A stretch of 64,000 nt of DNA from Streptomyces sp. NBC_01016 (lineage in GTDB: Bacteria; Actinomycetota; Actinomycetes; Streptomycetales; Streptomycetaceae), in the NCBI RefSeq assembly GCF_026341035.1, contig NZ_JAPEOQ010000002.1, positions 3,348,001 through 3,412,000 on the forward strand, written 5' to 3'. The notes under the pieces are model-generated. The model did no database searches, was not told the origin of the DNA, and saw only the letters and a list, made by a program, of their open reading frames with translations. This document shows positions 17,347 through 25,106 of the stretch, piece by piece. Position numbers and translations under genes: made by a program. The first letter of the stretch is position 1; each line of letters begins with the position of its first letter.

Positions 17347-17913
17347 ATGGAATTCCTCTGCTACCACCGTGACCGCAAGGACTCCCTGGCGCTGCGTTAT
17401 GAACTCGCGGAGAGGCACTGGTCCTACATGGACGGGTACGCGAAGGAGATGATCGCCCGCGGTCCGACGTTCGCCGACGACGGAGAGACGCTCACCGGGA
17501 GCGTGCACATCGTCGACCTGCCCGACGCCGCCGCGGCTCGCGCGTTCGCCTTCGACGAGCCCGGATACCAGGCGGGCGCCTACCGGGACGTGCTGCTGCG
17601 GCGCTGGCGCAATGAGTTGGGGCGCAGCATGTGGGACTTCCCCGGCGGCCCGACCGAGGGGCACCGGTACCTCGTGCTCGGTCTCGGCGCGGGCCCGGTC
17701 ACCGGCCTCGACGTACCGGCCGACCCGGACCCGTCCGTCGACCGGGACGAACTGGTCGCCTACGGGCCGCTGTTGTCCGACGACGGTGCCTCCTGGCTGG
17801 GTACGGCGGCGCTGCTCCGGGCGCCGGACGCGGACGCGGCCCGCGCCGTCCTGGCCCCGGGCCGGTACGCCGACATCGAGGTGCACAACTGGGAGTTCGG
17901 CGGGCGGTCGTGA
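17347..17913 (+). CDS. YCII-domain protein, apparently two tandem YCII units
   Basis: 188 residues from ATG 17347. The first half has the YCII pattern RHWSYMDGYAKEMIARGP, followed by a sentence-like repeat of TLTGSVHIVDLPDAAAARAF. The second half repeats it as DELVAYGPLLSDDGASWLG then LLRAPDADAARAV. YCII proteins are small ferredoxin-like folds related to chlorinated catechol enzymes and usually act as homodimers; a tandem copy would make an internal dimer. Function unknown. It precedes the sulfatase by 49 bases and is divergent from gntR. Confidence 0.75.
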   Translation: MEFLCYHRDRKDSLALRYELAERHWSYMDGYAKEMIARGPTFADDGETLTGSVHIVDLPDAAAARAFAFDEPGYQAGAYRDVLLRRWRNELGRSMWDFPGGPTEGHRYLVLGLGAGPVTGLDVPADPDPSVDRDELVAYGPLLSDDGASWLGTAALLRAPDADAARAVLAPGRYADIEVHNWEFGGRS

Positions 17914-17962
17914 CCGTGGTCCGCCGTGCCGACCCCCTGAGAAGTCCGAGAAGGTGACGCCT

Positions 17963-19435
17963 GTGTCCGCACCGAACATCGTCCTCATCTGTGTCGACCA
18001 GTGGCGCGGCGACTGTCTCTCCGTCGCGGGCCACCCCCACGTACGCACCCCACACCTCGACCAACTCGCCGCCTCCGGTACGCATTTCACGTCCGCGTAC
18101 TCCGCCACCCCCACCTGCATCCCGGCCCGCGCCGCCCTGTTCACCGGCCAGTCCCAGGAGCGCCACGGCCGCGTCGGATACGTCGAGGGGGTGCCGTTCG
18201 AGACGGCTCACCCCACCACCCTGGCGGGCGAGTTGGGGCGCGGTGGGTACCAGACGCAGGCCATCGGCAAGATGCACGTGTGGCCCGAGCGGGCCCGCGC
18301 CGGGTTCGACGACGTCGTCCTGCACGACGGCTTCCTGCACTACGCCCGCCGCGAGGAACGCCGCAACTTCGCCTTCTTCGACGACTACGTGCCGTGGCTG
18401 CGCCGCCAGCCCGGCGTCGGCCCCGACGCCGAGTACAGCGACCACGGGGCGGGCTGCAACTCCGTCGTCGCGCGCCCCTGGGACAGGCCGGAACATTTGC
18501 ACCCGACGAACTGGGTCGCCACGCAGACCACGGAGTGGCTGTACCGGCGCGACCCCTCACGCCCGTTCTTCCTCTACCTGTCCTTCCACCGGCCGCACCC
18601 GCCGTACGACCCGCCGCAGTGGGCCTTCGACGAATACCTCCAACTCCCGCCGTACGAGCCCGTGGTGGGCGACTGGACGGACGACTTCGCGGGACACCGA
18701 AAGGACGGCGACCACGAGGCGTTCGCCGGCCGCATGGACGCCCGGACCATGCACCGCGCGCGGGCCGGCTACTACGGGCACATGGCCCACATCGACCTCC
18801 AGATCCACCGGATCCGCATGGCCCTCGAGGACTTCGGCCTGCGCGACAACACGGTCATCGCCTTCACCTCGGACCACGGCGAGATGCTCGGCGAACACCA
18901 CCTGTTCCGCAAGGGATTCGGCTACGAGGGCTCGGCCCGCGTCCCCCTGCTCTTCGGCGGACTGCCCGAGGGGTACGCGGCCGGAAACGTCGCCGACGAG
19001 GTGGTCGAGCTGCGCGACATCATGCCGACCCTCCTCGACCTGGCCGGACTGCCGGTCCCCGACACGTGCGACGGACGCAGCCTCGTGCCGCTGCTGCGCG
19101 GCGAACAGCCGGACGACTGGCGGCCGTTGCTGCACGGCGAGCACGTACTGCTCGGACAGTCACTGCAGTGGGTGACCGACGGACGCACCAAGTACCTGTG
19201 GATGTCGGGCGACGGGCACGAGCAGCTCTTCGACCTCGCCGCCGACCCGCACGAACAGCACAACCTGGTGGACGACCCGGCGGCGGAGGACCTGCTGCAC
19301 ACCTGGCGCGGACACCTGATCCAGGCGCTGACCGGGCGCGAGGAGGGCTTCGTCGAGGACGGCCGACTCGTCACCGGGCGGCCCGTGGTGGCCGTCCTGC
19401 GCCCCACCCGCGAACGCGTTGAGACAGCCGGGTAG
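17963..19435 (+). CDS. Type I (formylglycine) sulfatase
   Basis: 490 residues. The core motif C-x-P-x-R is CIPAR, with Cys52 the residue converted to formylglycine, within TPTCIPARAALFTG. Metal ligands are expected at CVDQWRGD (Asp12) and TSDHGEMLGEH. The C-terminal DLAADPHEQHNLVDDPA is typical of arylsulfatase/choline-sulfatase-like proteins. No signal peptide is seen, so it is probably cytoplasmic. GTG 17963 follows AAGG by 8 bases; GTG 17954 is an alternative. It needs a formylglycine-generating enzyme encoded elsewhere. Natural ester unknown. Confidence 0.9.
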   Translation: MSAPNIVLICVDQWRGDCLSVAGHPHVRTPHLDQLAASGTHFTSAYSATPTCIPARAALFTGQSQERHGRVGYVEGVPFETAHPTTLAGELGRGGYQTQAIGKMHVWPERARAGFDDVVLHDGFLHYARREERRNFAFFDDYVPWLRRQPGVGPDAEYSDHGAGCNSVVARPWDRPEHLHPTNWVATQTTEWLYRRDPSRPFFLYLSFHRPHPPYDPPQWAFDEYLQLPPYEPVVGDWTDDFAGHRKDGDHEAFAGRMDARTMHRARAGYYGHMAHIDLQIHRIRMALEDFGLRDNTVIAFTSDHGEMLGEHHLFRKGFGYEGSARVPLLFGGLPEGYAAGNVADEVVELRDIMPTLLDLAGLPVPDTCDGRSLVPLLRGEQPDDWRPLLHGEHVLLGQSLQWVTDGRTKYLWMSGDGHEQLFDLAADPHEQHNLVDDPAAEDLLHTWRGHLIQALTGREEGFVEDGRLVTGRPVVAVLRPTRERVETAG

Positions 19436-19493
19436 CAGGTCCGCCGTGGGGGTCCAGGCACGCGGTTCCAGGGGCGACTGGTAAACACGTCGC

Positions 19494-20276
19494 ATGGAGG
19501 AACTTGCGAGACTCAGTGAGATCGAGCAGGCCGCGGCCGGGCACGGGCAGTTGATGTGGGCCGCCCAGGGGCAGGACGGCGAGAGCCCGGGGCCGGGGGT
19601 GCGGGCCTGGCGACACGGCGAAGCGTGGGCGGTGGCCAGTCCGAACCAGCAGCAGGACCGGCTCATGGTCCAGGGCGACAGCGCCGACGCCGCCGTCCTG
19701 GTGCGGCGGGTCCTTGAGGAGGTGGGCCCGTCCTACCGTCTCCTGGGGGAGGCGGACTTGATCGATGAGTTGGTGCGGCGGTTGCCCGGGTTGGTGCCCG
19801 TCCACCAGTTCTTCTGGATGGAGACCACGTCGCCTTCCGGCGCCGCCACCGCGGGCGTCCGGTGGCTGGACTCGCGTGAGGAGAAGGAGGCGGCGTCCCT
19901 TTTCGATCGCTACTTCCCCGACTCCTACGCGCAGCCGGGGCGCGCGGGCGTGCGCCGCTGGGCCGGAGTCGTCGGCGTCGTGGGCGAGGAGGCCGGCAGC
20001 GAGGACGGCAGCGTCGGGGCGGAGCCGCTGACGGTCGCGGCGGACGCGTGGTCCGCGGCCGGGTGCGGGTTCATGGGTGGTGTGTTCACCCACCCCGCCG
20101 CCCGTGGCCGTGGTCTGGCCCGGGCCGTGTCCGGCTACGTCCTGGACGACCTTGTAAGCCGCTACGGCCGCGCCGCGCTCATGGTGCTCACCGGCAACGC
20201 GCCGGCCATCGCCACGTATGAACGCCTCGGCATGACCAAGCACCGGTTCGGGGCGGCGCACCTGCGCGCCCGGTGA
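19494..20276 (+). CDS. GNAT-family N-acetyltransferase
   Basis: 260 residues. The C-terminal half holds the acetyl-CoA site GGVFTHPAARGRGLARAVSG (motif A, R/Q-x-x-G-x-G/A) and the closing ALMVLTGNAPAIATYERLGM motif of GNAT enzymes. The N-terminal 110 residues resemble the extra domain of two-domain GNAT proteins, without a recognised acceptor site. ATG 19494 has no good ribosome site. Substrate unknown. Confidence 0.85.
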   Translation: MEELARLSEIEQAAAGHGQLMWAAQGQDGESPGPGVRAWRHGEAWAVASPNQQQDRLMVQGDSADAAVLVRRVLEEVGPSYRLLGEADLIDELVRRLPGLVPVHQFFWMETTSPSGAATAGVRWLDSREEKEAASLFDRYFPDSYAQPGRAGVRRWAGVVGVVGEEAGSEDGSVGAEPLTVAADAWSAAGCGFMGGVFTHPAARGRGLARAVSGYVLDDLVSRYGRAALMVLTGNAPAIATYERLGMTKHRFGAAHLRAR

Positions 20277-20321
20277 CGCCCTAGCCTCGTCGGCCGCGCG
20301 GGTGCGGCCAGGGTGTCACCG
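20271..20321. terminator. Bidirectional composite hairpin
   Basis: Outer arms around 20271-20282 and 20310-20321 pair (CGGTGAC and CCCT with AGGG and GTCACCG, each side with one unpaired base), enclosing an inner GGCCGC/GCGGCC stem at 20292-20307. It sits between the convergent GNAT and AraC genes and can serve both strands. Confidence 0.75.
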
Positions 20322-20338
20322 GGGCGGTCCGACGCCGC

Positions 20339-21136
20339 TCACACCACCCGCCGCCCCCGCACCTCCCGCGGCGACGCGCCCAGCTCCCTGCGGCAGGCCT
20401 TGTTGAATGCTTGCAGGTCCGGGATGCCCACCGTGGCGGCGACCGCGGTGATCGCGAGTGTGGAGGACTGCAGCAGGTGCCGGGCGCGCTCCATCCGGCG
20501 TCTGCGGATCCAGGCCACCACGGTGTCTCCCGTGTCGGCGCGGAAAAGGCGGGTCAGATGGCCGGGGGAGACGCCCGCCGCGGCGGCGATCCCCGGCACC
20601 GTGAGCGGCGTGGCGAGGGACCGCTCGATGTACTCCGTCGCCGCCGCGAGCGCCGGATGGGGGCGGCCGGTCCTTTCGGGCGGGCCCAGTTGGGTGGTGT
20701 GCCACAGCACCGTCCACACCTCGGCGGAGGCCCGGGCCCGCGACAGCGGCATGGCCGCCACCGCGCTCCCGAGCAGCGTTCCGAGCAGCGTTCCGAGCAG
20801 CGCCGCCTGCGCGCCCGCGTCCTGCATGACCGGCACCCGGCGCAGCCCCTGCGGATCACGGCCCGGCAGCCGGAAATGCGCGTACAGATGCTCGCTGCGC
20901 CGCGACGCGTAACGGAAATGGGCCTCGGTGTCCGGCCGGATCAGGCTGATGTGTCCCGGCCGGATCGGATGGCGCAGGCCGTCGACCGTCAACTCGCCTG
21001 CGTAGCTGTAGAGATGAAGTTGCCACAGGTCGGGCAGTCGGAAGGACTCGCGCAGCGCCTGCCCGCCGTGGACGCCGACGCCCGCGCTGACCACCTCGGG
21101 CGGCTGGTCCAACTGCAACGCGACGCTCTCGGCCAT
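20339..21136 (-). CDS. AraC-family transcriptional regulator
   Basis: 265 residues. An N-terminal cupin-like sensor (GHISLIRPDTEAHFRYASRR) precedes two C-terminal helix-turn-helix units, TVPGIAAAAGVSPGHLTRLF and ITAVAATVGIPDLQAFNKAC, with the closing GASPREVR. It is divergent from the PhyH-type dioxygenase across 70 bases and probably regulates it. The ATG at 21136 is 6 bases downstream of a TAATTT -10-like hexamer, which suggests a leaderless transcript. Confidence 0.88.
   Translation of the reverse strand: MAESVALQLDQPPEVVSAGVGVHGGQALRESFRLPDLWQLHLYSYAGELTVDGLRHPIRPGHISLIRPDTEAHFRYASRRSEHLYAHFRLPGRDPQGLRRVPVMQDAGAQAALLGTLLGTLLGSAVAAMPLSRARASAEVWTVLWHTTQLGPPERTGRPHPALAAATEYIERSLATPLTVPGIAAAAGVSPGHLTRLFRADTGDTVVAWIRRRRMERARHLLQSSTLAITAVAATVGIPDLQAFNKACRRELGASPREVRGRRVV
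20771..20802. repeat. 12-bp in-frame tandem repeat inside the AraC gene
   Basis: GAGCAGCGTTCC occurs twice in a row with a partial third copy, coding for a repeated LLGT in the linker between the sensor and DNA-binding domains. The length is a multiple of three, so copy-number change would alter linker length without breaking the frame. Confidence 0.8.
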
Positions 21137-21142
21137 GCCGGA

Positions 21143-21200
21143 AAATTACCAGTAGAGGCCCGATAGGGCCCACGACGAACGGACATCGGCTGCCTACGTT
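21143..21200. promoter_or_regulatory. Divergent leaderless-type promoter pair for AraC and PhyH genes
   Basis: Leftward, TAATTT (complement of 21143-21148) ends 6 bases before the AraC ATG. Rightward, TACGTT at 21195-21200 ends 6 bases before the PhyH ATG. Neither gene has a Shine-Dalgarno. Between them GGCCC-GATA-GGGCC (21157-21170) is a perfect inverted repeat and a possible AraC operator. All by eye. Confidence 0.5.
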
Positions 21201-21206
21201 TGCCTC

Positions 21207-22025
21207 ATGCCAACCAGTGAGCAGCTGCTGAGCTCCGTACAGATGGCGCGCTTCGTCGCCCACGGTTCGCTCCGCCTCGACGCGGTCGTCCCACCGGAGC
21301 TGAACGACCAGGCCGTCGACGTGTTCGAGGCCGGGATCCCGGCCGCGCCGTACGGCACCCCCGTCCCGAAGGCCTACCCCGACGGCTCCTTCGCCCGACG
21401 GCTCCTCGAACTGCCTGTTGTGGCAGGGGCGTTGGAGAGTCTGGTCGGACCCGATCCGACCGTCGACCATCACGCCGTGCATGTGCGCGAGGCCCGTGAC
21501 GGCACCGCGCAGCCGCTGCACGGAGACGCGATCATCGATGTGAGGCCGGACGCCTTCGATGTCCAACTCATGTACTACCCGCAGGACGTGACGCTCGACA
21601 TGGGCGGCACCCTGAGCGTGCCGGGCAGCCATCTGCGGCACACCAACGAGACCGACACCGGCCGCTACCAGAACCTGCGCGGCCAGAACCGGCTGACCTG
21701 CCCGGCCGGCACCGTCCTGCTGATGCACCACGGCATCTGGCACGGCGGGCGCCGCAACGACAGTGACATCCGGCGCTACATGTTCAAGATCCGGTTCAAT
21801 CCGACCGTGCCGCAGGTGCGCCTCTGGGACACCTCCGACCTCGACGACCCTGCGGTCGGCGACGAACTCCGCCACGTCTTCCCCTGGTACGAGCCCGCCA
21901 CCGGCCGCCTGGAGATCCACAACCGGATCCGGCTGTGGCGCGCGCTGACCGGCGACGACACCTTCGACCTCGACCACTGGGTGACCCGGGTCTCCAACCG
22001 TCCCACCATCGGGAGCCACGCATGA
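21207..22025 (+). CDS. Phytanoyl-CoA dioxygenase (PhyH)-family Fe(II)/2-oxoglutarate enzyme
   Basis: 272 residues. The iron-binding triad is visible as HGD (PLHGDAIIDV) and the distal His in LLMHHGIWHGG, with a later Arg in RRYMFKIRFNP suited to 2-oxoglutarate. Length fits PhyH proteins, many of which hydroxylate small metabolites rather than phytanoyl-CoA. The TGA overlaps the ATG of the next small gene. AraC regulation is likely from the divergent layout. Substrate unknown. Confidence 0.85.
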   Translation: MPTSEQLLSSVQMARFVAHGSLRLDAVVPPELNDQAVDVFEAGIPAAPYGTPVPKAYPDGSFARRLLELPVVAGALESLVGPDPTVDHHAVHVREARDGTAQPLHGDAIIDVRPDAFDVQLMYYPQDVTLDMGGTLSVPGSHLRHTNETDTGRYQNLRGQNRLTCPAGTVLLMHHGIWHGGRRNDSDIRRYMFKIRFNPTVPQVRLWDTSDLDDPAVGDELRHVFPWYEPATGRLEIHNRIRLWRALTGDDTFDLDHWVTRVSNRPTIGSHA

Positions 22026-22291
22026 GACAGCAGGTACTCGTCCTCTACCTCGCCAACTCGGCGCTCGACGCGAAGGTGGTCGGCTGGGCCCGCTACGACG
22101 GCACCGGGACCACCGACCACACCACGGGCGACAGCGACGAGCCGCCGTACGAGACGGGCCTCGAAGCCCTCCTCGACGGCTGGCGCCTCTTCCAGGCCGC
22201 GCAGCTGCTCCCGCCGTATCCGGGCCACGAGTACGACACGTCGTACCTGAAGCACGAGTTCTTCTTCGAGAAGCTCCAGCCGACTCCCTGA
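22022..22291 (+). CDS. Small conserved-looking hypothetical protein coupled to PhyH
   Basis: 89 residues starting MRQQVLVLYLANSALDAKVV, rich in Tyr and acidic residues and ending FFFEKLQPTP. No membrane segment or known motif was recognised. The ATGA overlap with the PhyH gene argues that it is a real gene working with it, perhaps as a partner subunit. It ends 6 bases from the convergent tatA. Confidence 0.7.
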   Translation: MRQQVLVLYLANSALDAKVVGWARYDGTGTTDHTTGDSDEPPYETGLEALLDGWRLFQAAQLLPPYPGHEYDTSYLKHEFFFEKLQPTP

Positions 22292-22297
22292 GGCGGG

Positions 22298-22543
22298 CTA
22301 CGAGTTGGGTGACTCCTGTCCCGGTTCGCGCTGGGGCGGAGTCACCGTCTCGCCCTGGATGACGCGCGGCGGATTCCGGGGACGGTCGCCCGCCGGGTCG
22401 TCCTGCTCCTTCACGGCCCGCGCCTCGGCCTTGAGGATGCGGGCCGACTTGCCCGCGCTGCGGGTCAGTTCGGGCAGCTTCTTCACGCCGACCACGACGG
22501 CGATCACGATCAGGACGATGGCAATCTCACTCAGTCCGAACAT
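22298..22543 (-). CDS. tatA: TatA/TatE-like twin-arginine translocase subunit
   Basis: 81 residues with the TatA layout: a single N-terminal membrane helix (MFGLSEIAIVLIVIAVVVGV), the hinge KKLPELTRSAGKS, an amphipathic helix, and a charged disordered tail. The conserved Phe-Gly hinge of typical TatA is replaced by VGVKK, though FG occurs at residues 2-3. It starts 2 bases after the Spo0M-like gene, so the two are co-transcribed. No tatB or tatC is nearby, so this is an accessory copy. Confidence 0.85.
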   Translation of the reverse strand: MFGLSEIAIVLIVIAVVVGVKKLPELTRSAGKSARILKAEARAVKEQDDPAGDRPRNPPRVIQGETVTPPQREPGQESPNS

Positions 22544-22545
22544 GG

Positions 22546-23529
22546 TCAGTCCTCGCCGCCCTCGTCGTCGCTCTCGTCCTCGTCCTCGAAGAAGTCCCCG
22601 ACCTCGTCGACGACTTCGGCGGCGACCATGCCGCCGACCACACCGACCGCGAGCCCGGCGGCGCCGACCGCCACGGCCGTGCCCACACCCGGCCCGGAGC
22701 GGTGCCCACCATCATGCCCGTACGAGGCGTCGTACGAGGCGTGGGTGTCGTAGGCCGAGTGGTGCTCGACCAACTCCCGTACCCAGCCGTCGACGACCGC
22801 GTTCCAGTCCTGGCGTCCCGCGTCGGCGTGCGCCACGGTGAAGCGGGTGAGCGCGTCGTGGCCGCCGGAGAAGGGGCCGCCGCGTTTGTCGGCCTCCAGG
22901 ACCACCTCCGTGCCGTCCGGCGTGGCGAGGAAGGTCAGCTCGATCTCCTTGACGGCGTGCGCGTACTGCGGGTAAGGCGACAGCTCGATCTCCTGGTAGA
23001 AGGGGAGCTGCTGCCCGGTGCCGCCGATGTGCCCGTACTCCAGGTCCGCGGACGTGAAGCCGAAGCCGAGCTGCCCGAACGCTTCGAGGATCGCCTCCTG
23101 TACGGCGAGCGGTCCGACCGCGAGCTGGTCGAGGTCACCCTTGTCCTTGGCACCGGCCACCGAGAGTTCGGTGCGTACGCCGAGGGCGATGCCGAGCGGC
23201 TGCCCGTACAGCTCGGTGATCGGCGTCTCCCACGGCAGCGTCACCGTGAACGGCACGCTGTGCTCGGCGCCCGCGACGAGCCGGAAGCCGCCGCCGACCA
23301 CGAACCGGTCGAAGGCCACGACGCCGTGGCTCTCGCCGTCGTCGTGCTCCGCCTCGACCTGGGCGACGAGCTCCAGGGTGATGTGCTCGATCTCGAAGTC
23401 GCCGCTGCCGCCCTTGAGATGGACCCGGCCGGAGACGGTGCCGCCAGGGGCGGTGGTCCAGTCGGGGAGGACCGTGTCGACGGTGGGCCCGCCCACGCCG
23501 AGCGAGCCGAGCAGTCGTTTGAACACCAT
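22546..23529 (-). CDS. Spo0M/SpoOM-family arrestin-like protein
   Basis: 327 residues. Residues about 1-250 are the SpoOM domain (VFKRLLGSLGVGGPTVDTVL; AVKEIELTFLATPDGTEVVL), named for a Bacillus sporulation-control protein with an arrestin-like beta fold. After a linker of His/Tyr repeats comes a glycine/alanine hydrophobic stretch (AVGAAGLAVGVVGGMVAAE) and a very acidic tail ending DDEGGED. The hydrophobic stretch could insert in or associate with the membrane. It is first in a two-gene unit with tatA and divergent from a TerB gene, sharing twin operators. In Streptomyces the role is unknown, possibly development or stress. Confidence 0.88.
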   Translation of the reverse strand: MVFKRLLGSLGVGGPTVDTVLPDWTTAPGGTVSGRVHLKGGSGDFEIEHITLELVAQVEAEHDDGESHGVVAFDRFVVGGGFRLVAGAEHSVPFTVTLPWETPITELYGQPLGIALGVRTELSVAGAKDKGDLDQLAVGPLAVQEAILEAFGQLGFGFTSADLEYGHIGGTGQQLPFYQEIELSPYPQYAHAVKEIELTFLATPDGTEVVLEADKRGGPFSGGHDALTRFTVAHADAGRQDWNAVVDGWVRELVEHHSAYDTHASYDASYGHDGGHRSGPGVGTAVAVGAAGLAVGVVGGMVAAEVVDEVGDFFEDEDESDDEGGED

Positions 23530-23563
23530 CGAGGCGTGAACTCCCTTGTGGGCGTAGGAGATG

Positions 23564-23639
23564 TTCTACAGGCGTGTAGAAGTATAGGGGTGGGGCGGAA
23601 CTTTCCCGGGTCTTCGCCAGTTTCTACAGTGCTGTAGAA
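23564..23639. promoter_or_regulatory. Twin 18-bp operators between the Spo0M/tatA and TerB genes
   Basis: TTCTACA-N4-TGTAGAA occurs at 23564-23581 and again at 23622-23639, both perfect dyads and both followed by GTAT, centres 58 bases apart. Read leftward, the first copy directly abuts TATACT (23581-23586), a near-consensus -10 about 55 bases before the Spo0M ATG, so a bound repressor would block that promoter. The arms contain TACA/TGTA as in BlaI/MecI boxes but with a wider spacer. Confidence 0.8.
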
Positions 23640-23690
23640 GTATGGGCGCGCGAACAGCGCACGTACGAGATCTCAATCCGAGGAGTGCCC

Positions 23691-24146
23691 GTGGCCCTGT
23701 GGGACCGCATCAAGGAATCCGCGTCGACGATGCAGACGCAGTTGGTGGCGAAGAAGAACGACCTGAAGTCCGGGGCGTTCCGGGACGCCTCCATGGCGAT
23801 GTGCGCGCTGGTGGCCGCGGCCGACGGCACCATCGACGCCTCGGAGCGCCGCCGCGTCGCGCAGCTCATCATGAGCAACGAGGTGCTGCAGAACTTCGAC
23901 GCAACGGACCTTCAGAAGCGCTTCGAGGCGAACCTCGACAAGCTGACGGCCGACTTCGACTTCGGCAAGGTCAGCGTGTTGCAGGAGGTCGCCAAGGCGA
24001 AGAAGAAGGAGGCAGAGGCGCGCGCCGTGATCCAGATCGGCATCGTCATCGGCGGTGCGGACGGCGACTTCGACCCGACCGAGCGGGGCGTCGTGCGCGA
24101 GGCGTGCCAGATGCTCGGCCTGGCGCCGACCGAGTTCGACCTCTAG
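23691..24146 (+). CDS. TerB-family tellurite-resistance-like protein
   Basis: 151 residues. TerB fold: an all-helical acidic domain with RDASMAMCALVAAADGTIDA, ERRRVAQLI, and a second metal-loop-like IGGADGDFDPTERGVVREAC. These Asp-rich loops bind divalent metals in KP-TerB. I chose GTG 23691, 5 bases after GAGGAG; GTG 23685 is also in frame. It is divergent from the Spo0M-like gene over the twin operators, suggesting shared control. No other ter genes are present. Confidence 0.87.
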   Translation: MALWDRIKESASTMQTQLVAKKNDLKSGAFRDASMAMCALVAAADGTIDASERRRVAQLIMSNEVLQNFDATDLQKRFEANLDKLTADFDFGKVSVLQEVAKAKKKEAEARAVIQIGIVIGGADGDFDPTERGVVREACQMLGLAPTEFDL

Positions 24147-24170
24147 TCGCCGGCGCCGGGTCCCTCGATG

Positions 24171-25103
24171 TCAGAGCGGTGTGGCCGCGTGGAGCGTGGC
24201 CGCCAGGGTGAGTGCGGAGTTGGCGGACGACATGGCGGACGCCGCCGCGCCGAATCCCGCCGTCCACGTGGCGAGCCCCACCGACGTGAACGCCGTGGCC
24301 CGGCCCTGGACGGTGGGCGGCGGCGCGAGCAGTGCGGCGACGCGGCGGGGCAGCGGGCCGGGAGCGGCGAACGCCGCGAAGAGCGGCTCGCGCGGCCCGC
24401 CCGCGGACAGGGCCGCCTTGCCGATGGCGCGGGCGACCACCTTGCGGTCACCCACCAGCGCGGCCGCCTCCTCGTCGGCCCACCGCTCGGCCGTGTACGC
24501 GACGGCCGAACTCAGCGGACGCAGAAAGGGATTGGCGCGGGCGGCCAGGCGCACGGTCAGGAGTTGACGGTGGTGCCGGGCCGTCAGATGGGCCCGCTCG
24601 TGGGCGAACAGGGCCCGCCGCTCCGCGGGCGCGAGCCGATCGAGCAGCGAGGTGCTGACGACGATCCGGCCGCGACCACCACCGGGCAGCGCATAGGCGT
24701 ACGCCTGGGGGTCGGGCAGCACCGCGACCTGGGTGGCGGGCAGGCCCGCGAGCGCGGCGTGGGCGCGGCGGCGCAGCGTGAAGTGGCGCCAGAGCGTGCG
24801 GGTGCAGGCCGCGACGACGGCGAGCAGCGCCGGAATGGCAGCCTTGCCCGCGATCTCGTCCTGCGGCACGGCGGCCCGCACCTCGGGATCCGACCAGCCG
24901 TCCGGCAGCGGATTGCCCGGCAGCTGCGCGGTGCCGACGACCATCAACAGGGCGAGGCACACCGTGCTGCAGACCGCCATTACGGCGGCCACGCAGGTCA
25001 GGAGTCGGGTCGCGGTGCGCGGATGCAGCCGGTGCGCGGCGAGCCGGGCCACCGGCCAGGCCGTCAGTGGCAGCACCAGCGGCAGAAAGACGAAGATGCC
25101 CAC
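24171..25103 (-). CDS. M56-family (BlaR1-like) membrane metallopeptidase
   Basis: 310 residues with N-terminal membrane helices, the zinc motif HERAH at 168-172 (FAHERAHLTARHHRQ), a downstream Glu in YTAERWADEEAA, and a C-terminal hydrophobic helix. It lacks the extracellular penicillin-sensor domain of BlaR1, as is usual for actinobacterial M56 proteins. It begins 3 bases after the BlaI-type gene; together they form a signalling pair in which the peptidase is thought to inactivate the repressor. Inducer unknown. Confidence 0.88.
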   Translation of the reverse strand: MGIFVFLPLVLPLTAWPVARLAAHRLHPRTATRLLTCVAAVMAVCSTVCLALLMVVGTAQLPGNPLPDGWSDPEVRAAVPQDEIAGKAAIPALLAVVAACTRTLWRHFTLRRRAHAALAGLPATQVAVLPDPQAYAYALPGGGRGRIVVSTSLLDRLAPAERRALFAHERAHLTARHHRQLLTVRLAARANPFLRPLSSAVAYTAERWADEEAAALVGDRKVVARAIGKAALSAGGPREPLFAAFAAPGPLPRRVAALLAPPPTVQGRATAFTSVGLATWTAGFGAAASAMSSANSALTLAATLHAATPL

Positions 25104-25106
25104 GGC

